A stretch of DNA of 64,000 bases from Ypsolopha sequella (Eukaryota; Arthropoda; Insecta; Lepidoptera; Ypsolophidae), in contig OW204001.1 of assembly GCA_934047225.1 (NCBI GenBank), positions 6,866,201-6,930,200 of the forward strand, in the 5' to 3' direction. The notes under the pieces were generated by a model. The model made no database searches. It was not told the origin of the DNA and saw nothing but the letters and a program-made list of their open reading frames with translations. Positions 11,340 to 25,000 of this stretch are shown one piece after another. Position 1 is the first letter of the stretch. Each line of letters begins with the position of its first letter. The position numbers were made by a program, and so were the translations under genes.

Positions 11340-11600
11340 TTAGGGTTCCGTACCTGAACTGTGCCAAACGGGACCTTATTAGTAATAATAATAAGTTATA
11401 AGTTATTACCAAGCCTCCCCTGTCCGTCGTCCGTCTGTCTGTCACAGCTCTAGGGGTCTTCAGCATCAATCGTTATGGTAGCCAGTTGAAATTTTCACAC
11501 AATACGTGTTACGATGGCCGCTGTCAATTAATACCCGACGGAGTTCCCCATACAATAAACCTTCTTAAGAGGCTGGCGGAGCAATCCTAGCTCATACAAA
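11340..11600 (+). repeat. Head of the common lepidopteran TTAGGGTTCCGTAC repeat
   Basis: It starts TTTAGGGTTCCGTACC, continues with AAACGGGACC and a GTCCGTCTGTCTGTCACAG stretch, and breaks near 11515. A short fragment of the GGAGCAATCCTAG hairpin family (see 16735-16812) follows at about 11570. The tail half (GGTACGGAACCC ... ACTTGGCCGG) is missing here. Confidence 0.7.
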
Positions 11601-11639
11601 CCAAATATCAAAACCATTTGCTAATCATAGATAGAATCA

Positions 11640-12091
11640 CGCAAACTCACACATCCACCCTCTCTCTACACATACACACTCTCACACACCCTCTCACTTT
11701 CACATTTATATTCAAGTGCATAATTTTGTATATTGTGGTTTATATTTACTTTTTTTTTATTTTTTACCGAGGTGATTAGGGACTGGCACCTGGAATACAG
11801 ATCTTTCGGTTTAGCTCAGGTGCCAAGGTATTAGTTTTGTATAGTTTTTCCTTAAAAAATGAAAATGTGTATTTATTTATTTATTTATTTTATCTTTACC
11901 GAGGTGATTATAAATTGGCACCTGAAATACAAATCCTTCTATTTAGCTCAGGTGTCAAAGATGTGATTAATATTTGTATAGCTCATACTTTTAGTTTAAC
12001 TAAGTGACAAATATTTGTCTAACTACTTACTATGATGAAATTTTAAATGTTCAAACCTTTGTAACTTATTTTTAGTAACTTTTTGGTCAAT

Positions 12092-12121
<30 letters not shown>
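11640..12121 (+). mobile_element. 3' end of a non-LTR retroelement with (TTA)n tail
   Basis: The segment ends GGTCAATAAAG followed by (TTA)n at about 12098-12121, a typical non-LTR 3' end. A ~65-bp block (ACCGAGGTGATTAGGGACTG onward) occurs twice, starting near 11767 and 11897, so the 3'UTR carries a 130-bp tandem duplication. Confidence 0.55.
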
Positions 12122-12124
<3 letters not shown>

Positions 12125-12339
12125 GTACATTTTTCAGTCACGGGCCCATAGGGACCCGGTCATTTGAAAGGCATTCATGGGGCCGAAGCAAACATTGAAG
12201 AGGCCTTTGGTACCATTTAATCTAAATGTGAGATGGCTGCATCCATGGAGGCCTCTCCCTCAATGTATCATTGAGATACACTAACTATTATTATTCTTAA
12301 AGTAGTGTGTATTTAAGAAACCTGTATGCCCTAAAAAGA

Positions 12340-12510
12340 GTGTATTTGTGCCCGAAGTACGGCGATAGGGCTCACCACACATCACGTTGGGACGTAATAA
12401 TCGTCGGTGAAACGCGGGTATACCGAGTGTGAACTGTGACTCACCCTTTGATTTCACAGTTCACACTCGGAACACTTCTGACACCCTTTCAGGGATTTAT
12501 GTCGTGTCGA
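12340..12510. repeat. SINE-like body repeat
   Basis: The block CGGCGATAGGGCTCACCAC ... ATCGTCGGTGAAA is shared with 32990-33105, the better preserved copy. Confidence 0.5.
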
Positions 12511-13019
12511 TGTATTTTTAATTTATTTATAATAAAGGTTGTAACAAAAGAGTTCAGCGATAAATAAAATATTGAATAATTAGATACTAAAGGCCGCAAT
12601 GTCTATGATAACATGACCTCTCTATCATGTTATCGAGTACTATCCAGTGTGCTCAAAAGTTGTTAAATTAGATAAATTCAGGATAAACAGAAAACAAGAT
12701 AATATGCCGTCATTTACCACAAAGTTTCTTCATAGAATTATAAAAGTTAGCATCGTAATATATTGCGATACCAACTTAAAAAAAAAGGGATAAGAAACAA
12801 ACAAAAACAAAGGTTACGGACAGTTCATTTGTTATTAATCATGTAATTTTATAATGTTTATCATTTGGAATGTCAATACTTAAAGGTCAGGGGAGCTCGG
12901 CGACGGCCTCGCTCCCCCGAGTGCCGCCCTGACGTGACTACACTGCTATCCTTACACTATGTTCTTACTCAGTTGTAATAGAAGGTATAATTGTTTGTGC
13001 TGGTGATCTAACGGCAACA

Positions 13020-16000
13020 ATGCGATGTCCCCAGAGACGGTGGTGGTGGGTGGTCGCTCTGGTGCTCCTGCCCAGTCCTCCGCAGGCTGACTGCAGAAAT
13101 GTCACGTAAGTATACACACATGCTCCTCTACCTACCACTTTGTAAATTAACTTTATTGTATCCTAATTAATTGTGTTGAACAAATGGGTCTCTACCATCG
13201 TAGTTTATGTAAAGAATAAGTACTTCTTTAAGAAAAATTGCAAAGCTCGAAAATAGATTGACACCTTCATTTAAGGGGCAGGTAGTTGCCAACGACCTTG
13301 AGTCGACCTCTTTCGGTACAAATATCGACAGTTTATATCAGTGCGCACTGCATTACGACGTCGCTGCAGGGTCTTCGGATAGCGGAAAATAGGAGAATGA
13401 TACTTTCCTCACGGACGCGATGGGTGTAAAAAAATTCCATAAATGATTTTTCTAATCAATATTTTCCTTGTATTTTAGTGCAAGAACCATATAAATACCG
13501 TTAGTGGTTTCAAAGAAATAACCAATTTTACTTAATTTTAGTCTAAAAACAGCTTGACTTTGATCAATATTTTCATGCTGTTTCTTATACGCGAGTATAA
13601 TTTCCTTAAATGAATATTATCATATATATATTTTTTATATTGCGAATCTAGAACTCAGAACGTTTCGTTGTATAACTTAGATTGTTTATTGAAAGCTCTC
13701 CTTAATTTGACAGTAAAGTTTTCTTTTCTGTCAGCAGTCCCCACGAGTATCCAAATTCTTTTTTAGTTTTGCGGGTATGTTTCTTTCGATAAATTATTCA
13801 GTATGAGCTTCTATTTTACTTTGAAATGACTGCTTTTCGCGCGTTTTTCGAATAAGGCTTAAAAGATACGGTACATTTCATAGACTTATTTAGTAACTCT
13901 ATAGTACATTTACATCCTTCTTGAATTAAACATTTACATCCGCCATATTGGTGTTCCGTCATTGAAAATGTATAACCAGCCTACTCTTTTATCTAGTTTC
14001 CTCTTCAGAACTATAAAACAAATATTTATATCTCAAAGTACATGACTGGAGATACATCTGAAGTCATTAATCATCATTCAACGGTTATTGACTAGAAACC
14101 CTTACGTCCAATTATGATGAGTGACTCTGTGTATCTCGGATGAGTGTTTATTAAAAATAAACTTGAAATAAATACTCATATGTATTAAAATAAACACGAT
14201 TTATGAGTTAAGAAGTAGGTAAAAGTGTGAGATCCGCTTTATTAAAAAAAAAGTAACACGTAAACACGTTTCTTACGGTTGGCGTCCTTCTTGGATTCGA
14301 CCTCCTGAAAGGGAAATTATTAATCGGGCGGATAAAAATATAACTAGCGACTTCAAGTGTCCGGAATAAATACCAAAGCGTGCGAATTTAAAGTATGAAA
14401 TCGAAAATATTACTCCAAAAGTCAAAAAATAGGTGCGGCGACGATCGAAGCGAGGAGGAGCGTCTCAGGTTTACATATAAGATAAAATAAGGAGCCGAGC
14501 GAAGCGGAGCGGAGCGGAGCGGAGCGAGGCGACGTCCCTAGTTTTATCACTTAAAATTAAATTGTCACTAAAATAGAAAATTGTTCGCTTGAGAATTATT
14601 CAACTCAACCCAAATTTGTATTTTCAAGTCGCCGTTTTCAACATTTTTATTCGCCCACAGTCTTTCACCCACTTAGTATTTTATTTTATATTTTAGTACG
14701 CTATATTCAGTATTTTTGACTCATTAAATTTTAATTTATATTCACTCGTTTAAATACTACCGCTCCTGAAATAGCTCGGTCAGCTCGTCGAGCATCAAAG
14801 GTTGCACCTGTACTTTTTTTTGAGATCTTTGTAGGGCAGTTTTATCATATCATATGTGGAGTTACTAAATTGAGAAGGTGTTTTGTCTGTTTCCAATGTA
14901 TTTAAAAAGGTTCTAAATGATTTTATGTTTCCTGTATTTAAATCATCATGTCATCTGTTAAATTCTGTGTAACTAACGTTAAGTTGTATATAGATAATTA
15001 GTTAATAAAAATAATAATAATAATTTGGCCAAGTGCGAGTCAGACTCGCGCACAAAGGATTCCGTACCACCACACAATACGGTTACGGAACCCTAAAAAT
15101 ATTATAGTACTTTATAACAATATACCTAGAAGCTAAATAAACAAGGCGCTAAAAACAATTCGGCACCCTCTGTGTAAGGAACGTTAATTTTTTTAATTTG
15201 TTGTCCTGCTTTAGAGTAGGTGTGTACAGTGGAGACCGCGTCAAGTAAGACACATTAGACTTTGTACCTATCTTACATTCTTCTCTGTAGGGGCTAATGT
15301 CGTTCTGCAAGTGTATAGCTTGATGTGGGCTCGGTTGGTGATCATTGAATCTTGTTCCAGCCCCCCTATTCTATATCTTTAGTTGCCAACTGCACGAGGT
15401 GCATATCATCAAAAACATAGCTAAAAACTGAAATTTCAAAATTGCCTTTAGTGGGTATTGAACTATTAACAATCTGTGTCGTCACTTCAAGTGCGAAAAC
15501 ATCCTTAGGACATTGGAATTCGATAGTATATCTATGTTTTTGATGATAGACACCCAGTCCAGAAGGCAACTAGAGATACACAATAGGCCCGCTGGAGCCG
15601 TATTTTTGAATCGTTCGTTTTCAATTTACGTGCGAAAAAATATACCCATCTCACGGAGCACATCAGAACTTGTCATTTGCAAGATGAGACAGGTATATAT
15701 TTTCGCACGCGAATTGAAAAAGAACGATTCAAAAATACGGCTCCTGGTCCCTGGCCGGGTCTCCGGTGTGGGTTCAGGCGGCTGATTGGATTTTACCCTG
15801 TATAATATATATTTTACCTATCATTTTAATCGTAAATATATTGCTACATAAATTAAATAAACCTCTAATTTAGTTCATGTACATTTATTATTTTATTACA
15901 TATATTTTCTTTATTAGATTAAATTTGACGTGTAAAAAGTGTATATATCTATACCTGCTTTGCAAAATAAACTATTTGAATTTGAATTTGTGGTCTCCAC

Positions 16001-19000
16001 TGTACAACAATCTTACTAAATTTCAAACTTGTATGCATTAACTTATAAAGACGGTAATGCATACAAGTTTAGTAAAGTCACATACTTTAGTGAAAGTGAC
16101 GTAGATACTACAAGTTCCGCGTGTTTATCGTTGTTTGGTGACACTCCGGTAATTAATAACGCAAGCCCGGAAGTAAATAATTGTGCGGACGCCCTACCAC
16201 CAATACCATCTGCATCGTAACGTCGTCTCGTAAACGTCTTTACTCGCCCAGTTGAATTGAAGGCAGTCTAAATCTGCTGAAACTGCGGCTCTACCGCGTA
16301 ATTCTCATTTGTATCAACTTCAAGCAAATGCATGCGAAATTCAACGCGTGCAAAAGAGATGGCATGTTAGGCGGGCGTCGTCGCACGCACGTCAAATTTC
16401 AATCTCAAGTTGATGTTGATGAAAATGAGAATTACGCGGTAGACCCACTGGTCGGCTTTCCCGATCATAACACGTATTGAGGTGAGCCGTTTTTATATAA
16501 ATCAGCTAAAGCTATTAAAATATGCAAACTTTTCGGGGATTTTGTATAGAGACTCCTCTTGGGTTTAAATTTTTTTTTAACTTTTTTTTTGACCTGATTA
16601 GGAGCACATGTTCTGGTACCTCTAAAGGCTAAAGCAATAAACCCTGTGACAGATTGACAGACGGACAGACAGCGGAGGCAGTAATGGATCCGTTTGTTAC
16701 CCTTCGGGTACGGAACCCTAAAAACTATTAAGAGGTCTGCGGAGCAATCCTATTTTATACAAACGAAATATAGTATTTCGTTTCCATGAACTAGGATTGC
16801 TCCGCAGGCCTCGACTCCTGAAATTACATAGTGCATAATTAGTATATTTTATTCTGCTGTGTTAAAATTTATAGTTAAACGTCCAAAACAGTTTTAACTA
16901 ATCAAAGTCAAAGTACTTTATTTGTTCAGCATAGGTTACAGAGGTCTCATAGATAAATAGTACTTGCTATGCTCAGCTACATAGGAATACAAATTTTAGT
17001 TAAATAAATAACATGAGATAAAAACAAGTCACACACATAGTTGCGGCGCGGCGGCGACGCGTGTTCCCAGCGAATGTATTAGTTGTGTGGCGCTGTGCTA
17101 TGCTACACCAGTGGCCAAATGAATGCCGAGTTTAGTCCTAAAATATTGTACAAGTCAACGCGTCCTTAGCGCTATGGTCAGTGCCGGTTTTAGCATTAAC
17201 GGCGCCCTGGGCGAGAATTCTACGGCGCCCCCTATCTGTTTCCTAAATTATTCATGTGCAAAAAAGGAAAAAAAAAAACATGGGAAAGATTATTTCAATC
17301 TTCAATCATGACCAATTATTTTAACATAATTTAACAAAATTTTACCGCGCCATCCCGTGATCCATACTGACGAGGGGGCGCTGGCGCCCCTGGATGTCTG
17401 GCGCCCTGGGCGGTCGCCCAACCACGCCCTACCCTAACGCCGCCACTGGCTATGGTCTTGGGTTAAAAATTAAAATTAAAACATTGCGTGCTAAAAGCAC
17501 ACCACAGCGCTGTGTTCAACAATGATTTCAAAAGACGCCCCCGGTCAGTCAGCCCAGCTGGACAGCGCAGCTCGTACTCGTGAATACAAGGCATACATTA
17601 TTAACTTTAATTTTGAATAAGTATCTATAACTGCATGTAGTTTATTGTAGTAATAATTAGTATTGGATGTTGGTGGTAAAAAAAATAATACATGATCTTG
17701 CTAAGTTTCTTGCCCTTCTTCTTAGCAAGACTAATCGAATGGGCGAAGGTAGGCATTTATTTATTTATTTACTTACATAACATTTATACAGCATTACAGG
17801 AGACCATTGCACTGTATAAATTAGGTAGGTAAGTATACATATAGGTATATATGTATATTTTTTTCTTTACTTAGGATCTAGTATAGACCCGTCGGGTGAA
17901 ATACGAAAGGGTTTTATTTGCTCCTATACTGCCTGTACTAGGATTTGTATTTGAACTAGTCCAGTGTAAATGGGAGCTGAATTTTAATGTTTTTTTTTTC
18001 TATTTTATGATTTCGAAAAAGGGATAATTGAACCTTGTCTCTGGTCGCTGGCCGAGTCTCCGGTATGGGTTCGGGTGGTTGATTAGATTTCACTTGTATA
18101 ATTATAGATTTTACCTATCATTTGAATCGTATTATGTATGTATATTGTATATTGCTATATAAATCAAATAAATCTTTAATTTAGTTCATGTACGTTTATT
18201 ATTTTATTACATATGTTTTTATAAGATTAAATTTGACTCGTATGTGTACCTATTTTACAAAATAAACTATTTGAATTTGTTATTTTTAATGATTAAATTT
18301 CATTTCATTTCATTTTTTTCTTGTATAAAGTGCCACGAAACCCTATACTCGTTTAGGTAGGACACTCATTTGGCCATTTTATTAAGGCCCTTACTATTGC
18401 CAAATGGGTACTTTCTAAAGCCTACTCCTCGTTTATGGCCAAACCAAAAATAATGAAAAAATCTATTATGAATAATCAACTCTTAGACAACATATGCAAC
18501 AGTTTTCTTTTTCATACCACCAAAACTTCTACATGAATTTTTTTTTTTACTGAATGGTGTTTTTTGACCTCAAATTCCCTACTGCTCCTGAGTTGCTTGG
18601 CCGATTGAATTCATCTATGCTTTGATAAATAGATAAACTTTATAGCTATAAACATAACATAAGATTATTCAATCGAGTAATCACGTCCAAGTGAAAAGTA
18701 TAATTTTCCCCTATTTCGCCCTCTCAAGGACGCAGCGAGCGTCGTAACAGCCACTATGCATTGCGCGCTGATATGAACGTTATTTCAATGTCGTTTCCGT
18801 TGATATTTGTAGTGACAAATATCGAGCTGCTAATTTGGCGATGGTAATCGCCTTAAACCGTCTTACACTGGGTACGTGGCCTTCAACATCAAAGTTATTC
18901 GATTGTAACTCTTTGTACCGACATCAATTTAATTAACTAAACTACACCAGTAGAACTGCTCACAAACGAAGGGCTCGGGTTGCTAATGCATTTTAAATTT

Positions 19001-22000
19001 GATTGACATAACAGGAGCAACACAAATAAGGGCGAGTTCACCGGTCAATAATAAATCTATTTGTTTCTATTACTTACTGCTAGAGTTCCAATTAAACATT
19101 CATTTGTTCTGTGGTTCCGCTGCTCTTTTATTTGTTTGGTTCAGCTTTGTAATTGGGAAGTAAAATGAAAACATATTGGTGTCTATTAACCTAATTTTAC
19201 CGTTTTTAGTGCTATTCTGAAGGCTTTAATTTTAGTTTTAGTGCTGTAAAAACTAAAATTTATCTTAAGTAATTTAGCTACCCTTCTTAACACTAAAATT
19301 TATCTTAAGTAATTTAGCTACCCTTCTTAACACTAAAATTTATCTTAAGTAATTTAGCTACCCTTTTTAACACTAAAATTTATCTTAAGTAATTTAGCTA
19401 CCCTTCTTAACACTGATACTTATTTTTGCGAAGAAAACTTAGTTTTGACAACACTACAACTAAAATTAAAGCATATATGTTTTTATTGCGAAATCCATCG
19501 CTTTGAATACTCTAATTATTATAGAGTGGATTACAAACTTGCAATCAATCAGAAACAAATTTAAAAGCTCAAATATTTTGAAAAAATCCTCGCGCCAGGA
19601 TTTAAATTTGTTTCTGATTGATTGCAAGTTTGTAATGCACTCTATAATAATTAGAGTAGATATTCAAAGCAATAAAGTTTTCGCAATAAAAACATTAGTT
19701 AATGAAAACTATGAATTTCGCAACAGGTATTATAGCGGCGACAGTGCCTTCTGTTCAGAATGAGCAAGGCGTGAAACCACATAACGCCCTCGTGAGCGTT
19801 CAGTATGTGCATTGCAAGCTGGTATATCAGGTGGTTACAAAAAAAAGTTTGTAATGCACTCTAATAATAGTTAAAATTAAAGCCTTCAGAAACGGCTTTG
19901 TTGCCTAATTCACTATTATTTTTAACAAGAAATGCAGTGGTTCGCATAAAGGTCACTAGGTTTGTTAGTTATCCCGTATTTATCTCGGAAATTGACTACC
20001 TTTCTATTCAATCAATAATACTGGACATATCCAATTACAAGGGTTGATTGTAGATGTAACACATGGTAGGTAGGTATCATGCACGTGTTTCAAATAAATC
20101 GTACACCCCTCTTTTTAATGTTAGAAACTTTTATCTCCTATACCTATGTTATTTTACGTACTTACGTAATGAAAAGTCTATAATGCTCTCTATTTGTTCA
20201 ACATGTTTTATTTTAATACATTGAGTAGACTCATAATTAGTAAAGATACAAGGTGAAATTTAATCAACCGCCTGGAGATACTGGATTCATACTGGAGACT
20301 CGGTTAGTGATCAGGAACGAAGATCAATGCCTCTTTTTTCAAAATCACGAAAAATATTTTTTTGTTTCATAACGAATCGGACTAATTCAAATACAATTCC
20401 TAGTATAGGCAGTAGAGAAGAAAAAACATTTTTTTTTTCGAATTTCACCTGATGGTACAATAAACATTGTTCCGAGTCCCCAGTATGAATTCGGGCAGTT
20501 GATTAAATTTCACCTTATATAATCTTATGCATCATAATTATTATACTCGTAGTTAAGACTAATTTATTCAAGCAAATGATGAGTACACGCCTATTCCTGT
20601 CGGTTCAGACATTAAACGGCTGTGCTCATACGCCACTAGTGGAACGAAATTGAAATTGATGTATGATTAAACGAAAGTAATGCATGCATTCAATTTAATA
20701 CTTATTTGTCTGTATGAGCTTTGAGAAGCTCGACCCTATACAGTTAAAATCGCGCAGTGCGAGAGGGGCGGATTCAGGGCAAAAGGGAAAAAAGTTGGTT
20801 TGATATTTTTATTAAAAAAACTAAAATAGCTAGCAAAATTTCAAATATCAAATCTCTAGATATTGTTGAAACACACCTAATAAAATATGTTTGAGTGCTG
20901 TATGTGGCTCCTATTCGTTAAACGAGGAGAAAAAGTATGTTTGAAGATCTCATTTCAACAATTATTTCTATCGAGGAAAATTTATTCAAACATGTTTTCC
21001 AATTTCAAAACCCTAGATTATATAGTTACAATGCATATACCAGAAACTGATTATAATTTTCTGAGTATTTCATGAAATACACAGAAAAGAAGCACCCGTA
21101 TTTTTTTCGCATATCGCCTTAAGTAACATAATCCTCTGGGACATTTAGGTTTCTCTTGTAGCGCCTTAGCCTGAAACAATTCAACGTTTGCTAGACTAGA
21201 CTGGCTGACTAGACCTGATTCTCACTGATTTGCCGCTGCCATATTGTCTAGAAAATATGCTATTATGTAAGGGAAGACCCTAGGGCTTAGACCGAAGACC
21301 ACCAGACTGTGATCTTGTGTCGTCATTCCAACGAAAGTAATTTAATGTTCTTTTCCAAAGGAAATCTCCAGAGCTGATTTCCCTACTTAGCTGCAATAAT
21401 AACGGCCCCATACCATGGGCCGAAATATATCGAGAAAAACAATGTTTTATTGTTTTACTATTAATAAATAAAGAAAAAAAAAAAAGCTTAAAACAGTTCA
21501 ATATAATATATTTTAGAACTACAATAAGGGATTTTACTCTAGGTACAAATAAAATTCTCATTATATGTCTCTTAGCCCCTTCTAGTCCAAAAAGTGCGGA
21601 ATTTGTTTTTCTTCAGCAACGAAGACATCCGCGACGCGATGCTCTCCCTCATCCACATGTTCCGAACGTCAGAAGACAAACTGGAGCGACACGAGTACCG
21701 AGAGAAAGCGCTAGGTGACCAGCTGAAGAAAACTCTACTAGGTCTGGAGAAGAAGCACCGAGCGCTCGAACCGCTGAAGGGGATGATCTCAAGGCTCGAC
21801 GAGAGACTGTCCAATGTGGAGACGATATTGTTACAGGTGAGTCATATTCTCTGTACACATACCATGCAACGTCTATTATAATTGTCTGTATGTATTGTTA
21901 GGCAGAATATCAAGAAGCTCCTATTCTGTTTAGGTCTATGGCAGGGTTTCTCAAAGTGGGGTACGTGAACCCCCAGGGGTTCGCCAGTTGATCGTAGGAG

Positions 22001-25000
22001 GTTCGTGACAAGATCATGGCGGCTGACTGGCTAGCTCGCGCGGACTAGACGAAAATTGAGCAAAATTGCTCCGAAAATCGACTCAATTTGCGACAAGAAA
22101 CAAGCCCACCTATCACATTAATTAATTAAAAACATTACTTTATGACCGTATTATCTTTCATATTTAAATAAAAATCCTTCTATGGTACGTTTGTTTTAAA
22201 GGGGTTCGCAGTCGACTGGGAAATATTGTAGGGGTACGTATTTACGTATACTTACGTATTTCGTTTTTAATTTGTTTTCTTTTTTGCTTTCTGTGGTGTT
22301 TGAAATAAAGCTCTTTTCTTTCTTTCTTACGTGGGGCTATAAGTTTGAGAAACCCTGGTCTATGGAATAGACTCTATGCCAACTGACACTTTCCTCGACA
22401 TGTAAGTCACAGTCCACACTTGGTACTCCCGCTGGTCATCGCCGATTATTACGTCTCAAACGTACTTTGGGTCGAAATGGACTTAAGGGGCTCCACAATG
22501 CTAAACATCAGTTTTGCATTGGATTCAGTTCCGTCAATGTAGATGGTAAAATTTTGATAAGAATATGGCGTGTTTTTTGACTCATACACTTTATAAATAA
22601 ACATACTTTCAATCTTCTTTTAATTATAATACTTTTAAAAAAGCATGAATTTCACGAAAAAAGTGATTCAGTTTCTAAATTTCAGAACCGATTGAAACAA
22701 AACTAACACACGCAGATACTAACTAGAAAAAAACATCCCTTATTATTATTACATAAATAAATTATAGTTAATGTCCTAATAAAGCCGTTATTTCAAAATA
22801 ACTGAAGTTTTGCGTGCGTGGTATCTGATTAGAGCACGATAGACAGTTAAAAAACGAAAGTGTTAGAGCAGGGGATCTAAAATGGCCGACTTGGGTGAAT
22901 CATAAAATGACTTGAAAGTAGGATGGAGTCAGAGTTTTTCACGCGTGCAAAAGAGACGGCTTTTAGAACGATTAGAACAGAATCATAATGTGATTCAAGC
23001 AAAATGGCCTTTTTAGAGGACCAGGACTGAATTTTAGCATTGTGCAGCCCCTTAACGTACCTTCCGAAGTACGCAGACCGAACAGTAAATAAATGTGCAC
23101 CGCGGGGATTGAACCCACGACCTCTGGTTTAGGAGGCGAGCGCTCTACCATTCGGTCACAGAGGCGTTTAGCAAAATTAATATAGAACAATCCAGTTCGA
23201 GCAAGTAAACCCTTTACAATAACATGAATTGATAATAATACATTTATATTCGTGCACTACTGTTTTGACGTCTTTATGCACTGGATCCGATTGACCTATT
23301 TAGACGTTTGCCAACTGAGAGTAAGTTCCGTTTGTATTTATAGCTGGAGACCTTTTCCATGAACATTATGTACCGTGATATTACTCTACAAACAATAATG
23401 TTACTTATGGCTGGCTCTGTGGTTTACAGTGCTCCGCTTATTAATTCGGAAGAGCTTGTATGACTTGATGGATGTGGAAGAGGCGAAAGAGATCGTAATC
23501 GAGATGTGTCAGGATCGTAACAGATGGAAATCTGTAGTCTGTGCCTACCCCTCTGGGAGACAGGCGTGAGTATGTATGTATATTGTATGTTTGTATGTAT
23601 ATTGTATGTTTGTATGCAATTCGGAAGTCGCGGCTTCAGCTCCCGTAGGGGCATAGTTTATGCCTTTTCGTAGCCAGGTAGGAGCAGGGGTGTTCACGGT
23701 CCCCCCAGAAAAATCGATTATACTCTGATTTTTCATTCCGTAGAATTCTGACAGTTCAATAAAAGAGATAGAGCTGTGTAAGTAAGCGAGATGAACTCTA
23801 TCGTTTTCTCCTTTACTTGCACAGCTCCATCCCTTTTATTGAATTGTCAGAATCCTACGGAATGAAAAATCAGAGTTTAAGTATTATTTAATTTTCAACC
23901 AAGCAAGTATAAGCGTGACTCTGATTTAAGGAAATTTTGCGTGTTAAATGATTTTCGATTCCTATGGAAATTCTATTTTAATAATTTTAAACCATAATTT
24001 TGAACAAAACCAAATTTGTATCAGACTGGCCCCAACTAGGCTTCCTTGTGCCCCCCCATAACAAAACCCTGGCTACGCCAATAAGTTTGTCCAGTCTGCT
24101 TACCGTCCCTTTTTGAGTGTTATTAAAAATCAGAGAACCCGGTTGCTTGCATTTACATTAAATACTTATACAACTGTTGCAATTCAGAAAGAAGAACGTG
24201 AAAAGAGTACCCAGAAGAAGACCAACGATGCTCTGGACGCTATCCAGAAGTCCCTGCAGTCGCTGACATCAGCGCTTCCCGCAGCCGGCACCAGTGATGT
24301 GGACAATAACCTAACGACTAACGACGACGCTGTGGCGAGGAAGTTGGACCTCACTGACGCCAAGTTGGACGCTGTCAAGCAAGAGATCGAGCATTTGAAG
24401 AGTAGTTTGAGTAAGGTATGGCATTCGGATACATGATTCGATATTGTCAAAGGACAATACGGAGCTCTATTAATGTCTGTTCGTCTGCCTGCCCTCGTAG
24501 GTGGAATGAGTTACAGACCTGAAATTCAGATATGTTATGTAGAATGTTGACCCAAAACCGAATAATGAGTGTCGCCTACGCCTACCCAAGGACATTTAAA
24601 AAACTTTCTTTGCGTTTACAAATATATTAATCCAAGTTTTTTTTAATAAAAATCAATCTTTGACAATAACAAAAATCATGGAGGTCATAGACCTCGAATA
24701 ACTTCTGGTTTTACATGAAGGAAAAAGTTATCATATATCTTTGAAGTAAAAACTTATACTAAATTGTTGCGTTTAAAAATATTACAAATAAATCAGAATA
24801 ATTATCTTCTGTTAGCAACGCTCTCATGGATGAGTTGCTACAAGTAAATATGTAATAAAACAAAGGAAATTGCGCTTCTCAGTGAAGGCTGCCTACCGGT
24901 TGTCGACAATGAGTTTGAAATTATTATTTTTCATACATGAAATCTCTGACCACTGCTGATCACTAACAAAGCCTCTTAATGTCATCTATCACATTATATT

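Noticed and set aside
23066..23166. tRNA gene on the minus strand
   Set aside because: A- and B-box-like words are present but the anticodon stem is mismatched and SINE sequence follows, so it is listed as a SINE relic.
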